The position numbers and the translations under genes are program-made. A model generated the notes under the pieces. It saw nothing but the letters and a program-made list of their open reading frames with translations. It was not told where the DNA came from and ran no database searches. A stretch of 64,000 bases of DNA from Actinoplanes campanulatus (GTDB lineage Bacteria > Actinomycetota > Actinomycetes > Mycobacteriales > Micromonosporaceae), in contig NZ_BMPW01000006.1 of the NCBI RefSeq assembly GCF_014647795.1, positions 186,001 through 250,000 on the forward strand, read 5' to 3'. Shown piece after piece: positions 15,836 through 24,191 of this stretch (positions within the stretch are counted from its first letter, which is position 1; each line of letters opens with the position of its first letter).

Positions 15836-16498
15836 GTGAGTTGCCCCAGATGTGGTGCACAGGTTCGGAAGCCGGACCTGATGCACAGCAACTGGCGGTG
15901 CGACAACTGTGGCGACGTTCCGCCGTTCCACGTGGCCGAGCACATCAGTGCGGAGATCGTCGGAACGGTGCTGCGGGAGTCCGCGTCGAGCGCCGAGCGG
16001 ATTCCGCTCTGGTGCCCCTGGCCGCTGCCCTCCGGATGGATGGTCACCGGGGTGGGCTGGTCCGGCGACGACCGCTTCGGGGTGCGGGCGACCGTGCTCA
16101 CGTGCAGCGGTCCCGAGCCGCTCGGCGGCGGGCCCGCGGACCTCGCCCTGATCGCCGAGCAGCCCGGTGTCGGTCTGGGCACCAGGTTCGCCGGCATCCC
16201 CGGTCTCGACCCGGGTCACCTGCTCTCCGAGGCGCTGGCCGACCGGGGTGGACACGCCGGTCCACACGCGAAGATCAAGGCGGCCGGGCATCCCACTCCA
16301 CTGTGGTGTGTCAAGTCACCGGAAGATCGAAGCGCCTACGTGAGTGAGGCCAAAGGAATGTGGCTCTATGCGGTAGCGTGGCCCGCGAGCGCGGGCTATC
16401 TACTCGCGGAGCATGTCGTCCTGCACGACCTCTCCGAGGGGGTGCCGTCCGAGCTCGTGTTCGGAGCGCCGTCGCCGTTTCTGCACGGTCGTGCCTGA
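15836..16498 (+). CDS. DUF6758-like zinc-ribbon protein
   Basis: A protein of about 220 residues starting VSCPRCGAQVRKPDL and carrying a second pair WRCDNCGDV, so four cysteines form an N-terminal zinc ribbon. The rest (PLWCPWPLPSGWMVTGVGW, PTPLWCVK) is conserved among actinomycetes as an uncharacterised family. GTG 15836 is preferred because the zinc ribbon starts there; GTG 15824 is possible. Function unknown. It precedes a small membrane protein, a PH-domain protein and a PHP hydrolase on the same strand. Confidence 0.72.
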   Translation: MSCPRCGAQVRKPDLMHSNWRCDNCGDVPPFHVAEHISAEIVGTVLRESASSAERIPLWCPWPLPSGWMVTGVGWSGDDRFGVRATVLTCSGPEPLGGGPADLALIAEQPGVGLGTRFAGIPGLDPGHLLSEALADRGGHAGPHAKIKAAGHPTPLWCVKSPEDRSAYVSEAKGMWLYAVAWPASAGYLLAEHVVLHDLSEGVPSELVFGAPSPFLHGRA

Positions 16499-16626
16499 CT
16501 CTTAGGTGTGACCTGCGGCTATGGCAATCGACTTTCTGGCCACTTTGTTCACACGAAGCGACGAAGCTGATACCGTCAGTACTGCCGCGGCGCAGAACGT
16601 ATCCCGCACCGGAGGAGAAGGCCCCC

Positions 16627-16785
16627 ATGGTCAAGAAGGTCCTCACCTGGCTTGGTATTGCATTCTTGATCTTCTTCATCGCCTTCAACCCGAGTTCGGC
16701 AGCGGCGGTGTTCGAGTCACTCGGAGGCACGATCGCGGACATCGCGCGTGGTTTCGGCACTTTCTTCACGGACCTCGTCGCATAG
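16627..16785 (+). CDS. Small single-span membrane protein (52 aa)
   Basis: MVKKVLTWLGIAFLIFFIAF forms a basic N-terminus and one transmembrane helix, followed by a short outer or surface helix ending FGTFFTDLVA. AGGAGAAGG lies just upstream of the ATG. It ends 9 bp before the PH-domain gene, so the two are probably co-transcribed and may act together. No function is recognised. Confidence 0.7.
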   Translation: MVKKVLTWLGIAFLIFFIAFNPSSAAAVFESLGGTIADIARGFGTFFTDLVA

Positions 16786-16794
16786 CATCTCTCC

Positions 16795-17610
16795 ATGGAT
16801 CCTGGTGAGCCGCGCGACCCGCGAGGCGAGGGCGCGCGTCGCCCTCGGGATGACGATGAGAGCTACGGGTACCGCGACCCGGCCTTCGACGATGACTCCG
16901 GCTACGCCGAGGGCGACCTCTATGAGGACGATCCGGCGTACGGGCGGCGCCGCTCACCCTCCGACGTCTACGACGAGCCGGAGGAGTACGAGGCGCCCAG
17001 CTTCACCGCCGAGGAACTGGAAGGGCTCGACCGTGGTGGCGGACCGCGCCGCTTCCTCCCCCTGGAGGATGAGCCGACCACATTGGTCGCCCGCTACCTC
17101 TTCCCCACCGAGCGCTACCGCGGCGAGTGGAAGCGACACTGGATCCACCTCTCCAAGCCGCTCGGCATCGGCGTGGCCGCCACGCTCGCACTCGGCTACC
17201 TGGCCGGCTTCCTGACCCGCCAGGAGGACCTCGACGGTCTGGTCACCGTCGCCGTGCTGGTCTGGCTCGGCGTGATCAGCTGGGTGGCCTGGAAGGTCTT
17301 CGACTGGTATTTCGACAGGTTCATCCTCACCAACAAGCGGGTGATGGTGGTCAACGGCATCGTCACCCGGAAGGTGGCGATGATGCCCCTCCTGCGGGTG
17401 ACCGATATGAAGTACGAACAGTCGGCTCTCGGGCGCATGCTCAGCTACGGCACGTTCGTCCTCGAGTCGGCCGGCCAGGACCAGGCGTTGCGCGAGGTCA
17501 AGCACCTGCCCAACCCCAACGAGCTGTACCTGCGGGTGGTCGAGGAGATGTACGAGCCGCAGGCCGTGGAGGCCCGTCTCGGCAAGGACGACGAGGGAGA
17601 GGACGCCTGA
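16795..17610 (+). CDS. Membrane protein with bacterial PH domain
   Basis: A 271-residue protein: an acidic, Asp/Glu/Tyr-rich cytoplasmic N-terminus (1-90), two transmembrane helices (about 122-140 and 147-168, split by the acidic TRQEDLDGL), then a bacterial PH-like domain (bPH2) beginning WYFDRFILTNKRVMVVNGIVTRK and continuing through PLLRVTDMKYEQSALGR. Such domains mediate membrane-associated protein contacts. It follows the 52-residue membrane protein closely and precedes the PHP gene by 28 bp. Confidence 0.82.
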   Translation: MDPGEPRDPRGEGARRPRDDDESYGYRDPAFDDDSGYAEGDLYEDDPAYGRRRSPSDVYDEPEEYEAPSFTAEELEGLDRGGGPRRFLPLEDEPTTLVARYLFPTERYRGEWKRHWIHLSKPLGIGVAATLALGYLAGFLTRQEDLDGLVTVAVLVWLGVISWVAWKVFDWYFDRFILTNKRVMVVNGIVTRKVAMMPLLRVTDMKYEQSALGRMLSYGTFVLESAGQDQALREVKHLPNPNELYLRVVEEMYEPQAVEARLGKDDEGEDA

Positions 17611-17638
17611 GTGGCCGCCCGGCGGTAGCGTGACAGCG

Positions 17639-18490
17639 GTGACCGGAATCGACCTGCACTGTCATTCGACCGCCAGCGACGGCACGTTCACCCCGGCCGA
17701 GCTGGTCCGGGCCGGAGCCGCCGCCGGGCTGGACGTCATGGCGATCACCGACCACGACACCACCGGCGGCTGGGACGACGCCGCCGCCGCCCGGCCCGCC
17801 GGCCTGCGCCTGGTGCGTGGTGCCGAACTGTCCTGCCGGTGGCACGGAGCCGAGCCGGCCATCCCGTTGCACCTGCTCGCCTACCTGTTCGACCCGGCCG
17901 AGCCGGTCCTCGCCGGCGAGCTGGCCCGGCTCCGCGAGGACCGGGAACAGCGGGCCGAGAAGATCGTCGGAAAACTGCGGGCGGACGGGGTGCCGATCTC
18001 GTGGGCCGAGGTGAGCGGATACGCGGCCGGCGGTTCGGTGGGGCGGCCGCACATCGCCCAGGCGCTGATCAGAGCCGGTCTCGTGCGGACCACCACCGAG
18101 GCGTTCGCCTCCGCGTGGCTGGGCGCGCGGTACTTCGTACCAAAGTCTGATCTTGATGTTTTCGATGCGGTGCAGTCGGTGCGTGAGGCCGGTGGGGTGG
18201 CCGTTTTCGCTCATCCGCGGGCGACCAAGCGCGGGCGGGTGGTGCCCGACGAGCTGATCGCCGAGCTGGCCCGGGCCGGACTCTTCGGCCTGGAGGCCGA
18301 TCACGAGGACCACACGCCCGCCGAGCGGGCCCAGATGCGGGCTCTCGCGGACCGGCTCGGCCTGGTCGTCACCGGATCATCCGACTTTCACGGTACGCAC
18401 AAGGCGGTCCAGTTGGGAGCGTTCAAAACCGACCCCGAGGCGTACGAGAAGATCGTCTCGGCGGCGGCCGGAGTACCGGTCCTGGGGTGA
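17639..18490 (+). CDS. PHP-domain phosphoesterase
   Basis: About 283 residues, YciV/TrpH-like. Metal-binding motifs are GIDLHCHSTASDGT, AITDHDTTGG, VFAHPRAT and GSSDFHG. Relatives hydrolyse 3',5'-bisphosphonucleosides or trim RNA 5' ends. GTG 17639 is preferred over in-frame GTG 17630, since the latter overlaps a TAGCGT box (17626-17631) that is spaced 7 nt from 17639. Confidence 0.86.
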   Translation: MTGIDLHCHSTASDGTFTPAELVRAGAAAGLDVMAITDHDTTGGWDDAAAARPAGLRLVRGAELSCRWHGAEPAIPLHLLAYLFDPAEPVLAGELARLREDREQRAEKIVGKLRADGVPISWAEVSGYAAGGSVGRPHIAQALIRAGLVRTTTEAFASAWLGARYFVPKSDLDVFDAVQSVREAGGVAVFAHPRATKRGRVVPDELIAELARAGLFGLEADHEDHTPAERAQMRALADRLGLVVTGSSDFHGTHKAVQLGAFKTDPEAYEKIVSAAAGVPVLG

Positions 18491-18541
18491 CACTCGACGC
18501 ACCGGCCAGCGCCGGAGCATCCCGGCACCTACCTTGATCGG

Positions 18542-19159
18542 GTGAATGTCAAGCTGTTCGGCGAGTTCTTCGTGACGCTGCTGGTGATCGTCGACCCGCC
18601 CGGCATGGTCCCGGTCTTCCTCGCGCTCACCGGCTCCATGCAGGCGAAAGCCCGGAACCGGGCCGGCACCCAGGCCGTGCTGCTCGCCCTCGGCGTGATC
18701 GTCGGGTTCGCGGTCGCCGGACAGACCCTCCTCGACTACCTGCACGTGCAGCTTCCGGCCCTACAGGCGGCCGGTGGCCTCCTGCTGGTGCTGGTCGCGC
18801 TGCAACTGCTCACCGGCAAGACCGACGAGCCGGCCGAACAGGCCGGCACCAGCAACGTCGCACTCGTGCCGATCGGCACCCCACTGCTCGCCGGGCCCGG
18901 CGCCATCGTCGCCACCATGCTGTTCGTCCAGCGTGCCAAAAGCGCCGACGAATACCTCATCCTGGCCGCCGCCATCCTGGCCGTGATGGCCTGCGTGTGG
19001 CTGGTCCTGCGGTTCTCCGGGCTGATCGTCCGGCTGCTGCGCCCGGCCGGCATCGAGGTGCTCACCCGGATCGCCGGCCTCCTGCTGGCCGCCATCGCCG
19101 TACAGCTGATCGCCGACGCGGTGTTCGCCTTCGTGCAGTCCTACGCGGGCATGGTCTGA
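18542..19159 (+). CDS. MarC-family integral membrane protein
   Basis: A 205-residue protein with six hydrophobic helices. The start KLFGEFFVTLLVIVDPPGMV and the central IGTPLLAGPGAI motif are MarC signatures. The family was named for a multiple-antibiotic-resistance locus, but a transport role is unproven. GTG 18542 is 6 nt from a TACCTT box (18530-18535), so the mRNA is probably leaderless. Confidence 0.86.
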   Translation: MNVKLFGEFFVTLLVIVDPPGMVPVFLALTGSMQAKARNRAGTQAVLLALGVIVGFAVAGQTLLDYLHVQLPALQAAGGLLLVLVALQLLTGKTDEPAEQAGTSNVALVPIGTPLLAGPGAIVATMLFVQRAKSADEYLILAAAILAVMACVWLVLRFSGLIVRLLRPAGIEVLTRIAGLLLAAIAVQLIADAVFAFVQSYAGMV

Positions 19160-19190
19160 GTTTGTCGGGGGGTGCTGGCAGGATTGTTCC

Positions 19191-20066
19191 GTGCCCCCCT
19201 CCCGATCACGTGCCACCAGGTCCGCGGTCCCCGAGCAGCTCGGCTTCGCCGGCATGCCCGAGCGACTCTTCGTCTGCACGCCGAGCAAGCTCGGGGCCTA
19301 TGCCGACTGCCCACGCCGGTATCGGTATTCCTACGTCGACCGGCCCAGCCCGCCCAAAGGCCCGCCGTGGGCGCACAACTCCCTCGGCGCCAGCGTGCAC
19401 ACGGCGTTGAAGAACTGGTTCGCCCTCGCCCCGGAGCGGCGCGAGCCCGAGGCGCTGCCCACCCTGCTCAAGGCCACCTGGGTGCGGGAGGGCTATCGCG
19501 ACGTCGACCAGGAGCGGGTCGTCTACCGCCGGGCGCTCGACTGGCTGGAAAGCTATGTGGCGACCCTCGATCCCGAGGAGGAGCCGCTCGGCGTCGAGCG
19601 GGTGGTCGCCACCAAGACCTCGGTGCTGGCCCTGAACGGGCGGGCCGACCGCATCGACTCCCGGGGGCCCGAGGCGGTCATCGTCGACTACAAGACCGGG
19701 CGGTCCGGGCTCAGCTCCGACGACGCCCGGGGCTCGCAGGCGCTCGCGCTGTATGCGTACGCAGCCGAGCGGGTCTTCCGGCGGCCGTGCCGCCGCGTCG
19801 AGCTGCACCACCTGCCCACCGGCACGGTGGCCGCCCACGAGCACACCGAGGAGTCACTGGCCCGGCAGGTGCGCCGGGCCGAGGAGACCGCCCTCGACAT
19901 CATGGGGGCCGAGAAGGCGGTGGCGGCGGGTGCTGATCCGGACGAGCAGTTCCCGGTCAATCCGGGGTCGCTGTGCGGGTGGTGCGACTTCCGCAAGGTG
20001 TGCCCGGCCGGAGCCGACGCCGTGGCGAAGGAGCCGTGGACAGCGGTCGAGCACCTGAACAGCTAG
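19191..20066 (+). CDS. RecB-family PD-(D/E)XK nuclease with Fe-S cysteine cage
   Basis: A 291-residue stand-alone nuclease. The active site shows His70 (GASVHTALKNWF), Asp153 (GRADRID) and Asp166-Tyr-Lys168 (VIVDYKTG). Four cysteines, Cys40 near the N-terminus and Cys262, Cys265, Cys271 near the C-terminus, are spaced like the [4Fe-4S] staple of AddB and Cas4 nucleases. No helicase or CRISPR gene is nearby; DNA repair is the probable role. GTG 19191 start. Confidence 0.86.
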   Translation: MPPSRSRATRSAVPEQLGFAGMPERLFVCTPSKLGAYADCPRRYRYSYVDRPSPPKGPPWAHNSLGASVHTALKNWFALAPERREPEALPTLLKATWVREGYRDVDQERVVYRRALDWLESYVATLDPEEEPLGVERVVATKTSVLALNGRADRIDSRGPEAVIVDYKTGRSGLSSDDARGSQALALYAYAAERVFRRPCRRVELHHLPTGTVAAHEHTEESLARQVRRAEETALDIMGAEKAVAAGADPDEQFPVNPGSLCGWCDFRKVCPAGADAVAKEPWTAVEHLNS

Positions 20067-20100
20067 GCCACCTTCGGCCGGCCCTGCCCGGCCCCGCTCG

Positions 20101-20172
20101 GCTGCCCGGCCGTGCCCGGCTGCCCGGCCGTGCCCGGCTGCCCGGCCGTGCCCGGCTGGTTGGTCCTGCCCG
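20101..20172. repeat. 18-bp minisatellite
   Basis: Three identical copies of gctgcccggccgtgcccg (20101-20118, 20119-20136, 20137-20154) followed by a diverged fourth (20155-20172), within a wider CCCGG-rich stretch 20079-20200. It fills the gap between the convergent nuclease and oxygenase genes. Confidence 0.85.
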
Positions 20173-20203
20173 GCTGCCCGGCCTGAGCCTGCCTGGCTGG
20201 GGG

Positions 20204-21058
20204 TCAGGCCAGGCCGGCTCGTTCCATGGCGGCTCGGCGTAGTGGGGCCATGCGGTACTGCTCGGGCAGGGTGGCCAGGACACCGGCGATCAGCGCGCGC
20301 AGGCCTCGTACCGACAGGGCGGCGGCCATGTCGGTGGTGGGCCAGCCGAGGCCGCCATACATCTTGCGGGCCCAGGCGGGCAGGAGGCCGAGCGCCGTCC
20401 CGGCGATGCCGAAGTAGGCCCACCGGGCCGGGCCCAGCGTCAGGCTGAGCCGGAACGGCAGCCCACCCCAGTGCCCGGGGATCGGCGGCACGGTGAGGAA
20501 GACGGCGGCCTCCGCGCCGTCCCTGGTCAGGCCGAGCTCGGGGCGCATCGCCGTGAAGTAGGCCGCCACCTCGGCCGCGGTCGCCGGGACGGTCGCCGGA
20601 TCGAGGCCGACCAGTTCGGCGGAGCGGAGCTGCTCGGTGTAGTAGCCGTCGATCTCCTCCGGCGTGAGGTCCACCCCGGCACGCACGGCGGTGGTCAGGA
20701 ACGACTCCACCTCGGCCACGTGCACCCAGCGCAGGAGATCCGGCTCGTCGATCCGGAAGCGCTCCCCGGTCCGCGGATCGGTCGCCGACATCCGGGCGTG
20801 CAGCCGCCGGAGCCGGCTCGCCGCCTGCCGGACCTCGTCGGTGGTGCCGTAGACGACCGTCCCGACATAGTCCGAGGTGCGCAGGAGCCGACCCCACGGG
20901 TCGGCCCGATAGCCGGAATTCTGTGCCACACCGGCCACCGCTCGCGGATGCAGCGCCTGTAGATAGAGCGAGCGCAGGCCGCCGAGCATCAAAATGGGTT
21001 CGCGGTGCAGTTTCCAGGTGACCGAGTCCGGTCCGAACAGCCCGACGTCTCCCGTCAT
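20204..21058 (-). CDS. MpaB-like oxygenase (DUF2236)
   Basis: A 284-residue DUF2236 protein. The early GLRSLYLQALHPRAVAGVAQNS and RLLRTSDYVGTVVYGT, the RVHVAE-like RWVHVAEVESFL and the HWGGLPFRLSLT segments are family hallmarks; conserved His residues are thought to coordinate heme in the relatives mycophenolic acid MpaB and latex-clearing Lcp. Substrate unknown. Confidence 0.82.
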   Translation of the reverse strand: MTGDVGLFGPDSVTWKLHREPILMLGGLRSLYLQALHPRAVAGVAQNSGYRADPWGRLLRTSDYVGTVVYGTTDEVRQAASRLRRLHARMSATDPRTGERFRIDEPDLLRWVHVAEVESFLTTAVRAGVDLTPEEIDGYYTEQLRSAELVGLDPATVPATAAEVAAYFTAMRPELGLTRDGAEAAVFLTVPPIPGHWGGLPFRLSLTLGPARWAYFGIAGTALGLLPAWARKMYGGLGWPTTDMAAALSVRGLRALIAGVLATLPEQYRMAPLRRAAMERAGLA

Positions 21059-21160
21059 GCCCTCCAGCCTGCCACGGCGTGGCGGCTTTTCCCGGGCGCT
21101 CGCCGCGTCGGTCAGTTACGGCACGGGCTCAAGCTGGGTCGGGCTCAAGCCGGGTCGGGC

Positions 21161-21601
21161 TCAAGCGGGGTCGGATCGGTCGGCTTCGCGGCGGGTCCGG
21201 CAGGCGGGGCACAGGCCCCAGAAGGTGATCTCGGCTTCGTCCAGGTCGAAGCCGTGGGTCTCGCTCGGCGTCAGGCATGGGCGGCGGCCGACGGAACAGT
21301 CGACGTCGGCGATCGCGCCGCAACCCCGGCAGACGATGTGATGGTGGTTGTCGCCGACCCGGGCCTCGTAGCGGGCGGGGCTGCCGGCTGGCTCGATCCG
21401 GCGCGCCAGACCGGCCCGGGACAGGGCGCCCAGCACGTCGTAGACGGCCTGGGTGGAAACCGAGTCCAGCCGGGCGCGAACCTGCTGGGCGATCTCGTCG
21501 ACCTCGAGGTGGCCGCCGTCGGTGAGGATGTCCAGCACGGCCAGCCGGGGGCGAGTGACACGCAACCCGTGCGCACGCAGGAGTTCCGCACCTGTGGACA
21601 T
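21161..21601 (-). CDS. furA: Fur-family transcriptional regulator
   Basis: A 146-residue Fur protein. Residues 10-80 form the winged helix (VSTQAVYDVLGALSRAGL recognition region), HHHIVCRGCG carries metal-site histidines and Cys91/Cys94, and CPAC at 131-134 completes the structural zinc site. It resembles FurA/CatR types that pair with catalase-peroxidase, but no katG is adjacent; the neighbour across the divergent gap is a DUF2231 membrane protein that may be its target. Exact subfamily is uncertain. Confidence 0.85.
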   Translation of the reverse strand: MSTGAELLRAHGLRVTRPRLAVLDILTDGGHLEVDEIAQQVRARLDSVSTQAVYDVLGALSRAGLARRIEPAGSPARYEARVGDNHHHIVCRGCGAIADVDCSVGRRPCLTPSETHGFDLDEAEITFWGLCPACRTRREADRSDPA

Positions 21602-21748
21602 CCGTCCATGACAACACGGGTACGCGGATTCACCAACAGGTGATGATCACAATGGTTCGGTCACGCTTCGCTGGCAATCGCCGTCAGGGGATGTTTGCGG
21701 CGTCACGCAACTCCTAAGCTAGCCACACCCCGGATCGAGGAGGAATTG

Positions 21749-22225
21749 GTGTTAGACCAGGTCAACGGCTTGCCGGTACATGTCCTCGTGCTCCACGCCG
21801 CCGTCATCTTCGTGCCCCTGCTGGCTCTCGGCGCGGTCGTCTACGCCCTCGCCGCACCACTGCGCTCCCGCATCGGCTGGGCCGTGGGCCTGCTGGCCGT
21901 CACGGCGCCGGTCGCCGCCCTGATCACCATGCTCTCCGGTACCGAGTTCTACAACCGGCTGCTCAGCGAGGAGCGGGTCTCCCCGGCCGGCAAGGAGATC
22001 CTCGACGGCCACATGGCGAACGGGACGCTCACCTTCTGGCTCACCCTCGGCCTCGGCGTGGTCGCCCTGCTCATGGTCGCCCTCACCTTCCGCGACCCCC
22101 GCGCCCTGCCGAAGGCCGCCGATCTCGGCTTCGCCGTGGTCCTGGTGGTGCTGGCCGCCCTGAGCGGCTACTACCTCTACCGGACCGGAGACTCCGGAGC
22201 CACGGCCGTCTGGGGCACCTACTGA
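21749..22225 (+). CDS. DUF2231 membrane protein
   Basis: A 158-residue protein with four transmembrane helices. It starts with NGLPVHVLVLHAAVIFVPLLAL, where the HxxxxH-like histidines of DUF2231 could bind heme or metal. GTG 21749 has GAGGAGG upstream and a TAAGCT box at 21715-21720. It diverges from the Fur regulator across 147 bp, suggesting redox or iron control. Confidence 0.83.
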   Translation: MLDQVNGLPVHVLVLHAAVIFVPLLALGAVVYALAAPLRSRIGWAVGLLAVTAPVAALITMLSGTEFYNRLLSEERVSPAGKEILDGHMANGTLTFWLTLGLGVVALLMVALTFRDPRALPKAADLGFAVVLVVLAALSGYYLYRTGDSGATAVWGTY

Positions 22226-22352
22226 CCCGCCGCCGACCTCCCGATCCTGCCTGAAGCCGACCGTCCACCGAGCGGTTCCGGGCGCCGGCTCCGCGCGCCG
22301 GGCTGCCGGCTCCGGGCACCAGGCCGCCGGGCCGCCGGGCCGCTGGGCCGCT

Positions 22353-22449
22353 GGTTCCGGGCACCAGGCCCCTGGTTCCGGGCACCAGGCCGCTGGTCCC
22401 GGGCACCAGGCCGCTGGTCCCGGGCGCCGGGCCGCTGGTTCCGGGGGCG
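22353..22449. repeat. 21-bp minisatellite
   Basis: Units of 21 bp begin at 22353, 22374, 22395, 22416 and (partial) 22437, with consensus ggtYccgggcaccaggccgct. Degenerate copies extend left to about 22270. The array fills most of the 264-bp gap between two convergent genes. Its period is a multiple of three, so both strands stay open, but no start or codon signature supports a gene. Confidence 0.85.
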
Positions 22450-22489
22450 GGAGACACGGGCTGGCGCGGGTGGCGGGTTTCGCGGTCGG

Positions 22490-22816
22490 TCAGAACACGA
22501 CCCGGGCGCAGAGCAGGCAGACGACAACCAGGGCGATCGCGCCGACGACCAGGCCGACGCCGTAGGTGACGGTGCGGGCGGAGCCCTCCGCCTCGTCCAG
22601 CGCGTCCATGTCCTGTGGGGGCAGGGCGCGCGGCGGCGGCGGGTGGGCGATCGTCGGCGGGCGCCAGCCGGCGGGGGGTGGCTCGGCTCGGGGCGGGCCC
22701 GGGTACGGCGGCGTCTCCGGTTCGGGCGCCGGCTCGGGCCGGTCCAGTGGATCAGTGGACGGGTCTGGCCGCTGCCAGTAGGCGTCGTCGTCCGGAGGGC
22801 GCGTGGGGGAACTCAC
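22490..22816 (-). CDS. Pro-rich small membrane protein
   Basis: A 108-residue protein with a 70-residue Pro/Glu-rich cytoplasmic region and a single C-terminal transmembrane helix (GVGLVVGAIALVVVCLLCARVVF), that is, a tail-anchored layout. GTG 22816 lies 8 nt after a TACCGT box (22830-22825). No family recognised. It diverges from the small acidic protein at 22881. Confidence 0.6.
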   Translation of the reverse strand: MSSPTRPPDDDAYWQRPDPSTDPLDRPEPAPEPETPPYPGPPRAEPPPAGWRPPTIAHPPPPRALPPQDMDALDEAEGSARTVTYGVGLVVGAIALVVVCLLCARVVF

Positions 22817-22880
22817 GTTCACCGACGGTACAGCCGGAGGGGGACGACGGCCGCAACGCTCGCGGCTTACCCTCGTAGTC

Positions 22881-23060
22881 GTGGACATCCTGGACGAGCC
22901 TGAGCGGGACAACGACGCCGAGCGCGAGGTCGACTTCGAATCCGAAGAGGCACCGGTGTTGCCCGACCAGACCCGTGATGACACCGAGCGCGGTTGGGGT
23001 GAGCGCAGCCACTCCAACGATGACCGCCTGCTCGAGGACCGCCCGCCACACTGGGACTGA
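22881..23060 (+). CDS. Small acidic actinobacterial protein (59 aa)
   Basis: Begins VDILDEPERDNDAEREVDFE and ends NDDRLLEDRPPHWD. It is highly charged (many Asp, Glu, Arg) with no membrane segment. The RLLEDRPPHW ending recurs, as I recall, in short hypothetical proteins across actinomycetes. GTG 22881 is 7 nt from a TACCCT box (22868-22873), a leaderless start. Function unknown. Confidence 0.68.
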   Translation: MDILDEPERDNDAEREVDFESEEAPVLPDQTRDDTERGWGERSHSNDDRLLEDRPPHWD

Positions 23061-23095
23061 CCGCCCGACCCGGTCTCCCGGGGCGTTTCGGCGGA

Positions 23096-23602
23096 TCAGC
23101 CGGGGCGGATCAGAATGGCGAAGCCCCGGGCCGGAGTGCTTACCGCGCGATCTGCCTCGTCAGGGGTGAGGGCCAGGAGCAGACCGCCGGTCACCGGGTC
23201 GTCGGCTCCGGTCACATCGAGGACCAGGGCCGAGTTCGCCACGGGAATGGGCCGGTCCCGGTCGCCGTCGATTCTCAGCAGGTCCACCCGGTTGCCGGGG
23301 CGAACCACGGTCAGGGCTGTCGGGTCGGCCAGGCGGACCGGCACCCCGACACTGCCCGGTGGGATCGGCCGGGCGGCGGACTGCCCGGAAGGCGCCGCCG
23401 ACGGCTCGCCGGTCGCGGACGAAGACGACCGTGGCGTCGCCGTGGTCGGCACGCAGCCGGACGGCTCCACCCACAGGACCGCGGCCGCTGTGATCAACAG
23501 CACCGTGGCCGCGGCCAGCCGGAGCAACATGCCGCGGCTCGGCCGGCGCCATCGCACCGGATCGAGGCGCTCGCCGGACCGTGCCGGAGCCGCGCGGGGC
23601 AT
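23096..23602 (-). CDS. SAF/CpaB-like membrane-anchored protein
   Basis: A 168-residue protein with one transmembrane helix (about 26-45), a Ser/Ala/Pro-rich linker and a C-terminal domain similar to the RcpC/CpaB pilus-assembly fold (VGVPVRLADPTALTVVRPGNRVDLL). Flp-pilus CpaB sits at the base of tad pili, but no tad genes are near, so an orphan role is likely. ATG 23602 has GGAGG about 6 nt upstream. Confidence 0.65.
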   Translation of the reverse strand: MPRAAPARSGERLDPVRWRRPSRGMLLRLAAATVLLITAAAVLWVEPSGCVPTTATPRSSSSATGEPSAAPSGQSAARPIPPGSVGVPVRLADPTALTVVRPGNRVDLLRIDGDRDRPIPVANSALVLDVTGADDPVTGGLLLALTPDEADRAVSTPARGFAILIRPG

Positions 23603-23839
23603 GAGGGCCTCCACAGAATCGCCACACCCTGTCGAGCTGCCGCGGGAACGGCCGCATCGACATCGGGCCGCCGGAAGAGCGACCGCATCGACGTTAGGCA
23701 TGGGCGGCTCGGTGCCGCGCAGACGCTTGTGGATGACGGGCGAATGTGGAAAACCCCCGCCGCGCCACGAAACCTGCTACGGCCCGGGCGATGTCGCGGC
23801 TTACGGAAGCGGTGGAGTGCCGGACTGATGGCTGGTGCA

Positions 23840-23895
23840 GCGCGCGGAGGTGGCTGCACAAGCGGCGGCGCGCGGAAGTGCCTGCACAAGGGGCG
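23840..23895. repeat. 28-bp tandem direct repeat
   Basis: Two adjacent 28-bp units starting gcgcgcgga and containing ctgcacaag differ at three positions. They lie in the gene-poor gap downstream of ruc. Confidence 0.7.
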
Positions 23896-24133
23896 GCGCC
23901 AGGATGCGGCGGCGCGGGGAGACGGCGCTGCCGGGGAAGCATCGGCGCACCAAGGGGGCGGCGCCGGAACTAGAGATCTTTCGTGGTCGAGGGCTTCCAG
24001 CTCCTTCTTCCGGTACGCGTGTCCTCGTCTCCGCCTGATCAGGGCCGTTTCGTTCGGTCGGCGCGTGCTTGCTGCCCGCTACGGCCTGTGTCGCGCCCGC
24101 CGGGCTGAGGTGCCCGGGCCGGGGATGGAAACG

Positions 24134-24170
24134 GCGAAGCGCCGAGCCGGTGGTCGGCTCGGCGCTTCGC
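24134..24170. terminator. Terminator of ruc
   Basis: A perfect 16-bp stem (24134-24149 with 24155-24170) and a 5-nt loop, 22 bp beyond the stop of the minus-strand ruc gene. Confidence 0.88.
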
Positions 24171-24191
24171 GTCAGGGTGGTGGCGGTGCGC

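Larger units (their letters stand above)
23603..24191. other. 589-bp gap without a supported gene
   Basis: Open frames exist on both strands but show no start signals or family similarity. The stretch contains a 28-bp near-perfect direct repeat (23840-23867 and 23868-23895), further degenerate GGCGGCGC-rich copies to about 23960, and the ruc terminator at its right end. Confidence 0.5.

Noticed and set aside
19191-20066. Fe-S RecB-like nuclease as a Cas4 protein
   Set aside because: No cas1/cas2 or repeats are found anywhere in the window, and the protein is longer than typical Cas4.
22083-22457. Repetitive peptide (GTSGLVPGTSG type) as a collagen- or elastin-like gene
   Set aside because: It is only the translation of a 21-bp minisatellite, overlaps DUF2231 coding sequence in antisense, and has no start signal.
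23494-23889. 131-codon minus-strand frame in the gap left of ruc
   Set aside because: It overlaps the SAF-like gene in another frame, has a Cys/Arg/Pro-rich composition and no ribosome-binding site.
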